Assembly: GCF_030867145.1 (NCBI RefSeq)
Contig: NC_134429.1
Location: 19,515,115 to 19,579,114, forward strand
Origin: Opisthocomus hoazin
Taxonomy: Eukaryota > Chordata > Aves > Opisthocomiformes > Opisthocomidae
Reading direction: 5' to 3'
Length of the DNA stretch: 64,000 nucleotides
Positions within the stretch are counted from its first letter, which is position 1, and each line of letters begins with the position of its first letter. The position numbers and the translations under genes were made by a program. Positions 55,901 to 64,000 of this stretch are shown piece by piece. The notes under the pieces were generated by a model that worked only from the letters and a program-made list of their open reading frames with translations, did no database searches and had not been told where the DNA came from.

Positions 55901-57600
55901 AGAAACTATAACCTTCCACACTGAAGCCCAGTGAATAAGAGAGAGGAAAAAAAAATGACCTCATGTAAATTTTACTGCATTACAATTTTCTAATATATTT
56001 TAAAAGTGAGTAAAAATCCGTCTTCCTTCTCTGGTGACGGGAAGGTCTGTGTCACATCCCCTTTCCTCCAGAACTGCAGAGATGCAAGGGGTGAGGCAGC
56101 TGGTGAAAACCCGCTTGCAAGCACTCAGTAACCTTATCACAGGGCCCTGACCCATTCCCCACACCTGGCCTTCACCGAGGTTTTCTCCAACAGAGCTACA
56201 GATGAGATAAGGGCAGCCAGCTGTGCTGTCTTCACCCAAGGCTAACATCACCTACACATTTTCTTTACAAGTAAACATGAAGCAAGAAAATTAAGAGTTC
56301 TTTCAGAGCCATATTGGATAAAAACCCCAAAAGGCAAGAGATAAAACCAACTCGGATATTAAGTTGTGTCAATGAGATTATCACTAACATGTGTCAAAAA
56401 TCCTCATAATATTCACTTAAACTTTCTTTTCATGAGAAACTGCAGTTTTAACCCTAATTTTTAAGAAATTGTCAAAAATAAAAGAGCCAACAATATAGCC
56501 AGAGTTCAGTATAACCAGTCTTTCCTTAGAATACAAAGAATAAAATTAAAGAGAACACATACAGCAACAAAAGACAAAGCAGTCACATGAAAGAGGAAAT
56601 ATAGCGTCTTTTAAAAATTACATATACTATGCCAAGACATAATTTACCTTGAAAATTAAGCACAGCATTTCCAGCTCCACAAATTCTGTGGTTTTTAACT
56701 ACCTATTGCAACCCCGGTAATGCACACAGTCCTTTGTGATTCTTCCACAGAGCACACTAAATATTTTTTATGATTAAAATATATTCATTGGCAAGCATCT
56801 ATCAGGTACTCCAACAAATTTAATATAAAATTCTTCTGTGTCGTAGCTCACTTCAAAACCGATACCTTTTGGTCAGCAGCGCTAATTACTTCTTCAACAG
56901 CAAAGGAGATTCTGACAATCAGCACCACACACATGACACCGACAGTTTCTTACTGGATTCATTTGCCCGTGGCTGGAAGTGCTCCGGACTTGGGAATGAC
57001 CGCCATCTAACAGCAAAGACAAAAAAAAAACCTGCTACAGTTTTTCTGATCAGTTGTTAGCACCGATATATAAAGACAGGTACTTCCTTTTAACAGTGTC
57101 TACAAAGAACTCTTTATATAAAAAGCCAGCTTTAGACCTCGCACAAAAATATAAAAGCTCAAAAATGTTGCAACGGTTGGAGAAACTAATCTGATAGTGG
57201 GGAAAAAAAAACAGGCTCGGTGTCCGTATCTCTTAATCTACTATTATGCACCGCAGGCCACTCAAACACCGCTTCCAACGCAAGGAACGCACGGCATTCA
57301 GCACCCCAAGTAAGCTGTAAATATCAGCGCTGTTCCACCACACGAGGAGAGCATCCAAGGCGTTTATGCACACAGACCGTCAATGCAATCGCAAAGCTAT
57401 CAACGTCTCCCGTGGAGAGGAGGAGATGCCAAGAGACAGCCACAGCTTAGCGCTGTATTTCTGCTGCCCCACTCCCCAGACCGTCCCTCCTCTCGCCCCG
57501 CACGCCTCGGGGCCGGCCGAGCCCGGAGCTGCGGGCAGGAGGGCTGCGTGTCCCCCCACCCCCACCCCCCGAGACCCGGAGACCTTCGGGTCCCTCCCGG
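52912..57600 (-). other. SLC35E2B: SLC35E2 5' intron (long, AT-rich)
   Basis: About 5 kb of AT-rich DNA lies between the 5' UTR acceptor and the CpG island. Poly(T)/poly(A) tracts are frequent. One 186-codon open frame on the plus strand (54086-54646) stands out for its length but matches no family I know. Confidence 0.55.
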
Positions 57601-57834
57601 CCCGCCTCAGGGGACAGCGCCGGCAGCGCGGCCATCTCCCGCCGCCGGCCCCTGATGTTTCCTCCGCCCCCGACAGCCGCTCAGCACCTCGGGGCTCCCG
57701 GTCAAACCGCGCTGCGGCCGCCCCTCCCCGCAGCGGAGCGGAGCAGAGGAGCCGGGCGGGGGAGGCGGGACCGGGCCGCGCACCGCCCCGGGGACCGAGC
57801 GGCCGCTGCCCGGGGCGGCTGAGGTGACCGGTGC

Positions 57835-57854
57835 GGGGGGGGGGGGGGGGGGGG
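57835..57854 (+). repeat. Uninterrupted G20 homopolymer
   Basis: Twenty consecutive G on the plus strand are flanked by further G-triplets. The tract can form G-quadruplexes on the plus strand and lies inside the CpG island. Length errors in sequencing are likely here. Confidence 0.85.
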
Positions 57855-58225
57855 AGCGGGCGCCTTCCCGCCGCCTCCGCGGGGAAAGGCCCGGGCCCGC
57901 GCCCCGTTGTCACAGCGGCCGCTTGCTTCCCTGTCACTGGAGGCCATCTTACAAAGAGAGATAAAGGAAAAGCGGGTTACGGGGGGCGCGGCGCCGGGTA
58001 GCAGCCGGTTACAGCGCTCCGCTGCCCTGTCGCGGCCCCCCCCGAGGAGGAGCGCGGTGACCGGGCAGGGCACGGGGGAACCCCGGGGCGGAGGGGAAGG
58101 CGCAGGCCGCAAGCGCCGCCGGGGGAACGTGGAGGGCGGGGGACAGCCGCTGCCCCACCGCCGCTTCCCGCCCGCGACGGGGAAGTGACGTCCCGGCGCG
58201 CCCCGGAAGCGCGGGCGCCGCAGCC

Positions 58226-58231
58226 ATGTAG
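58226..58231 (+). promoter_or_regulatory. Start-stop upstream ORF (ATGTAG)
   Basis: An ATG in fair context (gcc before it) is followed at once by TAG, 37 nt before the main ATG at 58268. It would lie in the 5' leader if transcription starts further upstream, as the promoter elements at 58181-58210 suggest. Confidence 0.6.
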
Positions 58232-58267
58232 GTGCCGTTACCGGAGAGCGAGCGGGCCGCAGCGGCC

Positions 58268-61200
58268 ATGGAGGGCGCCGACGACAGGTAGCGACGGGAA
58301 CGCGCGCCATCGGGGCGGGCCGAACCAAGCGCTGAGCGGGGGTGGCTCCTGCGCGCTCCCCCGCCTCGTTACCCGCGGGGGGGTGGGTGGGGTGGGCGTG
58401 GGGAGGGGCGGGGCCAGGCGCGGCCCCCCGCGGCCGCTGCTGGTTGGTACGGCCCAGGCGGAGGGCGGGAAGCGGCCGCGGCCGGGCCTGAGGCGCTGCC
58501 GGTGACCGGTTCCCCCTTCTCTCCCCTGCAGCGCGGCCGCTCCGCTGCCGAACCTCACCCCCCGGCACCGGCAGCTCATCCCCACGCCCTGCGGCCCCGT
58601 GAGTACCCCCGCGGCCCCGGGAAGGGCTCTTGGCTTGCCCCGTGAAGCGCCGTGCTCTCCTGGGGCGGCTCCGCAAGAAGAAGTCGGAGAGGCGAAGGGG
58701 GTTTGTGCCCGAGGTGCCTCAGGAGGCAGCGCTGCCTTGGTTCCGCTTAAATAAAACTCTTTTTTAAATTCAATTAGCGAATATGTAATTCCTCAGAAGC
58801 CCCTGCGCCGTTACCGGGTTGACTCGTTAACGAGTGCCGTTACCGGTGTGTGTTCAAGGCATCGCGGGGCGGCAGAGGGGGTTCTGCCGGCCTGGTGCGG
58901 TTTCTCGCCGTGATTGAGCCTGCCTGGGGTGAAGGGGAAAACCAGCTCTCCCCCAGCTCCGCTGCACGCTGCTCGGACGTGGGAACCTTTCTTTACCATT
59001 TCCTAAAATTAAAAATCTTGTTAGGGGGTACTGGGAAAAAGTTCCCCGCTGAACATCTTTTGATACGTGGGCAGTGGCAGTGCCAGTTTCAGCAGGTGGA
59101 ATTGTAACACCACGGCCCATGTGAGGCACTGAGAAAGGTAGAGGGCAGTCTGTACCTATAAACCAGAAAAATCGAGGCTGAAATTAATTACAAAATAAAG
59201 TTAGAGTTCTCCCTTCCTTGTCAGTTCTGGAGTTTCAGTTCAATTGTAGAGTTTCTCTTCCTTTTCCAAGGAAAACCCTGCACTCGTGTCATTTGGCTGA
59301 CTTGCTTCAATGCGTTTCTTAGGAACAGCAGCTAGCTCATACTGCATTACGTGTTTAAAAGTTTTCTTCCTTTACAGATAAAACCTTGTTCAGAGCTGTC
59401 ATTTCCTGTGAAGATCTACTTCTGTGTCACTATTCTGTCCCTGCTAAGTGTCATAGGGCTAACCATAGAGACACTCGTTCGACAAACAGAGGAAGATTTC
59501 ACCGTTTCTCTTATTCAGTTAGTCGGAGTTGGTAAGAAACATACCATGTTTTAAAACAAATATGTTTTTTCCCAGAGTAGTAATGAAGCAGCAACTGAAG
59601 TTTCTTATTCCACTCCATTTGGCCTGATACATTACACACAGAATCTTCTGCTAGTTTGGCACTAACAAGCTAGATGCTTTTCCCGTTGTTGCTTTTTCCA
59701 GTAGTATTTTAGGGAAAGGATCAGTAATAGATATGGTGTCATCCAGAATACATTCACGTCTGAATAAATATGCAGGCTTTAGGAAGTTTTGTTATAATTG
59801 GCTTTTTTACCAGTGTTTCATTAGGCAGATGTGGCAATGATTCTGCTTTCAGACAGCTGTCACTTTATGTAAGGACGTTCAGCTATGCTAGAAAGAGCTT
59901 GCCATTTCCCATTTTAATGTCTGTGCTGTAATACACTGGGGAGTTCAGAGGTGCCCACACTCCAAGGCCGGTCGTAGAATGTTTGTCTCCTGACAGGAGC
60001 CATGCTTACACCTGAGTTGTAGTTGGTTTCAAGACACCTTCTTACATTGCAAGAAACACGCACAGTTTGATCTGAAACAAGAAAATGTTGTCATCTCTCT
60101 ATGTTAATTTTCTACAAGGATGTCGCTTCACCTGAAGTACTTTAATAAAAGAAAATAAGGACCTTATTTTATTAAAAGCTCTCTCTTTTTTTTTGGTCTA
60201 ATAATTTTTGTCCCACTGGAAGCAAAACCCAAACTTCCTCGGATATTTCCAATTAGAGTTTCAGTAGAAACTTCTGTTCATATTCCTGCGTCCATCTGTA
60301 TTAAATGGAAATGAAACTTAACATGAAGATAAATACAACTATAAGTATTCTAGGAAGTCCTGTTCAGTGGCTTTAGCAGGTTTTGGCTGTTGGCTTGCTG
60401 GCCAGAACAGTGTGGAAAAGAACAGACTGTCTGTGGGTGTAACAACTTCTGCGCGAGAAGGACGCGCTAATCATAAGCGGTCATTGCTTTCCAGCTTTCA
60501 TGCTTTCCCTGAGGGAACAAAGACAATAGCTTTGTTCCAGATTCTATAATTAGACACATCTAAACAATACTTTTATTCCAGAACTCTGATTTGACTGGCA
60601 GCTTTTCGCACAAGACTCAGCATCCCAACAAAAACTGCAAAGTTAAAACAGACCATAGGCGCCTCCAATCTGTCACCGTTTTTGTTAGCAACCACTGTTT
60701 TGTGCTTCAGAGAAAAGTGAAGAACCTTCATCATAAACCAAATGAATCACGTGAAGTTATAAACGGGGAGGCTGAAAGCATGCTTGCTAATCTCTTTTTT
60801 CCCCCTGCTACCTTCTGTTGATACTAATTAGTATTCTATGCTGCAACACACACACGGAAAGAAGTGCACGCCTCACACAAAGTGCTGGTTCAAATCAGGA
60901 AAAATAGTGTATTTTTAACACATTACTTCCGAATTCAAAGTATTAACGTAAACCAAAGTTGTTGTTTCAACATATTTGTCAGATAACATCATTCAAGGAA
61001 CATGTTAAAACCAAGACTGGCTTACCATGTGATTTTAAAATGTGTAAGCTAACCTCCGTAAACATGCCAAAGCTGCGTGTTTTCTATAGTGTAGACAAAG
61101 ACTGACAGAACTGATAATAATTCTTTAAAGAAAAATAGATGCCCTGGCTGTAACAATCTCTTGGATTTACCAGTAGAGATATTTACTTTAAAGACAGTTT

Positions 61201-62604
61201 GGGATTTAAATTGTTGAAAAGCATTCACGTACCAAAACCAAGGGGATGTCCTTTATTTCAGCAATGCGCATGTGCTATCTCTGCCAAAATCTTAATGCTC
61301 TGAAAAAGGTTTGTTTTCAAACTATTTGTAGAGACTTCTTCTGATTTAGCAGCTGAATTTGCAAAACAAGCCAATACTGTCTTAAATCTTTCTGGTCTTC
61401 CTGAGGTCATAAGCGTGCCAAAAAATCGCGTGATTTGCTTTGTAATTTGCCAGTCATTTTCAGTGCCCTCAGTCACTGTTAATAGAAGTGAAAAAGGAAG
61501 TTCACTCACTAGCAGGATTGTTTAGAGAGACTGAAGTTATTATGTTACTTTGAAAACTTCTATGACACTTTGTCCCCATGCCCCAACCTAGCAAAACCAG
61601 GTTATTTGATGTGTGGAATCCAGGAAGCAGCCCTCTGGAAAAAGAAATCTATTGTTACTTTGTCTATGGTAAGGATTAAGTAGTGTTTGCAGGAGCATCG
61701 TATGTGAGAACGAAGCGCTGATTCCTGGTTTTGTGAAAGGAAAGCCTTTTCCTTATTTAAGCTTTGTCAGAAGAGATGTGTAGAGTTCAACAGTGGCAGC
61801 TAACTGATGTTAAAAGTGGTGGGGTTTGATGTATTTTATAAGAACATAACTCAGAACTTTTCCTGAACCAGTTCTTTTCTGGACTACAGTGTGCGGGGTG
61901 GGGCGTTTCAAAATTTCCACAACAAAAATAAACTGTTAGGAATCCAGTCTAAGTGCAGTTCAATACAGGAGCCATTTGCAGTGGTCAGAACCACGCAAAC
62001 AATACTGTAGAGGTATGTATAAGTGTAGTAAATTCCTTATTAGTCACTTCAATTACTCTCACTGGGAAGATGATGTAATTTCACTTCTTTAATAAAAACG
62101 GTGCTGCTTCATTTAATTCAAATATACTATTCAACACAGTGCTCGATATGGTATTAATAGAATTAACATACCACAGCTGGATAGCTAAAAAGTTGCCATT
62201 TTCAAAGTGTTACTTCACATGTAATTTAAAAATCTATCAGAGTATTTCATTTCTTGTACGCTAAACACAGGGGAGAGTACTCATTTTAAGCACCTGATTC
62301 AGGCTCCTCGGTAAGAACAAAGACACGCTCTTGACTGAGGAGCCGAAGTTGCACGGTCTTGATATTTCCATTTTGTCATCTGGATCAAGCGTATTGAAAA
62401 ACTGCACCGTGTGCAGTCTGTGTTCACCTGGTAACTGCCCTTTCCTTCTGCTTCCCAGTGTTCTGCGTATACTACGTGACTCGCGGAATCCTGCAGGAGA
62501 ATCGCCAGGAGCTCATTGTCTTTGTTCTTTCCATCTTGCTGGTGATGTTTCGCTCCATTGTCAACTTCACGGTTCTCTCTGCTGAGCAAAAGCCGAAACT
62601 CCTG
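58268..62604 (+). CDS. Unrecognised multi-pass membrane protein, first four coding exons (partial at 3' end)
   Basis: I do not recognise this gene. Exons 58268-58287, 58532-58598, 59378-59531 and 62459-62604 join in phase to 129 residues. Donors are ACAG|GTAGCG, CCCC|GTGAGT, GTTG|GTAAGA and CTG|GTTAGT. Acceptors are CCCCTGCAG, TTTACAG and CTTCCCAG. The short polar N terminus (MEGADDSAAAPLPNLTPRHR) contains an NLT sequon, 14-16. Three hydrophobic segments follow: about 40-59 (KIYFCVTILSLLSVIGLTI), about 70-89 (FTVSLIQLVGVVFCVYYV) and about 98-120 (ELIVFVLSILLVMFRSIVNF). The charged loops are ETLVRQTEED and RGILQENRQE. There is no cleavable signal peptide by eye. The last donor shows that it continues past 62604, and I see no following exon before 64000. 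The reading is real, given four phase-consistent exons, good splice sites and a CpG-island start. Its function and symbol are unknown to me. Confidence 0.8.
58800..58850. promoter_or_regulatory. Paired GCCGTTACCGG motifs flanking a 14-bp palindrome
   Basis: GCCGTTACCGG occurs at 58807-58817 and 58836-58846. Between them lies the perfect palindrome ACTCGTTAACGAGT (58822-58835). A third copy of the motif is at 58234-58244 in the 5' leader. The reverse complement contains TAACGG, a MYB-type core, and ACCGG resembles Grainyhead half-sites. It lies just inside intron 2 of the membrane-protein gene. Confidence 0.5.
59532..62458 (+). other. Intron 3 of the 58268 membrane-protein gene
   Basis: About 2.9 kb and AT-rich. 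No CR1 or MIR fragment is recognised. An 83-codon minus-strand frame at 61258-61509 looks protein-like in composition but has no recognisable relative. Confidence 0.6.
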
Positions 62605-64000
62605 GTTAGTCTCCTGGCTTTAATTAACTTTGCTTTTCTCCACATCTTGGATTTGAAAATCTTAGAAAGGCGTGACATCTGTGATAAGGGCACTGATAAC
62701 AGACAAAAAGCAGGCTGAATTATTCCTGCCACTGAATGACAACATGTGCACCTCCACAACTGCCAGTCTCTTTCTCTGAGCTATTCTGTGGGTTTCTTTA
62801 TGGCAGTAGCTGAAAGTAACAGAAACATCACAGAATTTTACTCACATAGCATTACCACAGAAGACAGCCTTTGCTTCACCTACTCTGCTTCAGATTTCTG
62901 TCTACAAAACGACTGGTGTAAAGTCACATAACTCTAACCTATGAGCAGAGCTGGAATCTCCACTCTGTGTGCAAGGACGTAGCCATTAGCCCCACTGCTC
63001 CATAAATGCAGCAGTGTGTTTTTAAGAGTGTTATGGTAACCTGCTGCAAGGAAACAAAAAGAGACAATGTGCTGGGGGAAATACTGCCACTGCAGATTAC
63101 CTTGTTTGCATTTCGTAACAATAAAATGTAACACAAGGACTGTATTCTAGGCGTTACTAAGATTTGTAGCTCCAGCTTCTGCATGCCATGCTTCCCAGAA
63201 GTCCTTCCCTTTTGTGGTCACATATTTATCACAAATGCAAGAAGGAGGTTCCTTGCAGTGAAGTCATCCAAAAATTATTCTTTGACAGAAGAGATAGCAA
63301 CCAAGCTAGGAAGAGGCAGCGAAGCAGAATTTGCCTATTCAATTTGCATATCAATGGAACATTTAGTTAAACATACTTATCTACAGCAAACTGGTTTGTT
63401 AGGGTCAATAAGGAACTGGCATCAGAGATGCAAATTACTGTAAGGTACGCATCCCAGTCATCCGTTTATAGATTAAACAAGAACCTCAAGGGAAAGCCTG
63501 GTGTAGAAGCTGTACTACTAAGGACTTTTTTTAATACTATAAAAGTAACTTCGATTACTGTCACTCCTGCTTCCTGAGCAAAATTTCTGAGTGAGAATAA
63601 GGCATACTAGTATAAATATTCTCCCATCGATGTAATTATGAAGGACATTTTGCCACCTCAGCCATCTTTCAAGCAGCAGACATTTAGTGTGAATGCCAGC
63701 AAAGTTGTGGATACAACCCAGAGCAAACCAATGCTTTCCAAATGCATTCAGAATAACCCACCGTCCCCCCTGCAATCAACGGGGAGATTCTTACCAGCTG
63801 GCTGATGCCATACAGGAAGCTTAGAGCCGGTCTTTGTCAAAGAAAGCTGTTTCTTCAAACTGTACAATAAAACCTCAAACAAGACTTCGCTAAAAGTTGT
63901 CAGGACATTACAGGGAGTGCAAAGGTTATGTTTCTTTGAACAGTTGTAGAACTATTACACTGAGGGTAATGCAAACCGAAGCAGCCAGTGGGAGTTTAAA
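62605..64000 (+). other. Start of the next intron of the membrane-protein gene, to window end
   Basis: It follows the donor CTG|GTTAGT. I find no convincing next exon, repeat or other gene. Read-through past the donor would give an alternative end after about 38 residues (stop at 62716-62718). Confidence 0.5.

Larger units (their letters stand above)
57470..58660. promoter_or_regulatory. Bidirectional CpG-island promoter between SLC35E2 and a membrane-protein gene
   Basis: This is a dense CpG island about 1.2 kb long, with SLC35E2 transcribed leftwards and the 58268 gene rightwards. Visible elements include YY1-like AAGATGGCC on the minus strand (about 57943-57954) and GGAAGTGACGT at 58181-58191 (ETS plus CRE half-site). 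There is also CCGGAAGC at 58203-58210 (ETS) and a G20 run at 57835-57854. The very long open frames on both strands reflect GC richness only. The SLC35E2 first exon and its donor could not be fixed; minus-strand CTTT|GTAAGA near 57950 is one candidate. Confidence 0.75.

Noticed and set aside
57702-58676. 324-codon minus-strand open frame across the CpG island
   Set aside because: Its composition is pure GC-rich Arg/Pro/Ala, it overlaps real exons of the plus-strand gene antisense, and it has no domain. It is an effect of few stop codons in GC-rich DNA.
61258-61509. 83-codon minus-strand frame with protein-like composition
   Set aside because: It has no recognisable relative, no splice sites that extend it, and lies in an intron. 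It could be a decayed insertion, but nothing supports that.
62605-62718. Read-through of exon 4 of the membrane-protein gene to a stop at 62718
   Set aside because: The sequence GTTAGT after CTG is a plausible donor, and the read-through turns polar and charged at once. It remains possible as a minor isoform but is not supported.

Overview
This is a vertebrate nuclear window, and almost certainly avian. Its genes are split by GT-AG introns. It carries several CR1 retroposon 3' ends with the bird-type terminal ATTCTGTG repeat, plus old MIR-like SINE fragments, and it has CpG-island promoters. The gene order MIB2 - MMP23 - CDK11 - SLC35E2 matches human 1p36.33, which from general knowledge corresponds to chicken microchromosome 21. 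The species cannot be fixed from the sequence alone.

Layout. 1-365: the last coding exon of MIB2 (+ strand, RING finger and stop), followed by its 3' UTR. About 1.3-9.7 kb: intergenic, with one CR1 and MIR-like remnants. 9724-23440: complete MMP23 (+ strand, 8 coding exons, 399 residues). About 24.2-25.95 kb: a short gap between convergent 3' ends. 42773-26315: complete CDK11 (- strand, 19 coding exons, 770 residues) with a non-coding first exon in a CpG island near 43.3 kb. 43.45-46.2 kb: SLC35E2 3' UTR or spacer with a CR1. 52709-46243: complete SLC35E2 coding region (- strand, 8 coding exons, 409 residues), with its 5' leader reaching towards a CpG island at 57.5-58.65 kb. 58268-62604 and beyond: the first four coding exons (129 residues) of a multi-pass membrane protein on the + strand that I do not recognise. 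It shares its CpG island head-to-head with SLC35E2 and runs off the window.

Every coding exon was joined by hand. Splice phases agree across all junctions and the summed lengths give uninterrupted reading frames (1200, 2313 and 1230 nt for MMP23, CDK11 and SLC35E2). These genes do not form an operon or a single pathway. They are a conserved syntenic block: a Notch-ligand ubiquitin ligase (MIB2), a membrane-anchored metalloprotease with ShK and Ig domains (MMP23), a transcription/splicing and mitotic kinase (CDK11), and an orphan TPT-family nucleotide-sugar-type transporter (SLC35E2).

Points worth a second look are the unrecognised membrane-protein gene; its promoter (an ATGTAG start-stop uORF, a GGAAGTGACGT element shared with the CDK11 promoter, and a cluster of GCCGTTACCGG motifs flanking a 14-bp palindrome); the exact conservation of the internal p58 start in CDK11; and a weak splice donor in CDK11. 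I found no prokaryotic system, CRISPR array or viral gene.
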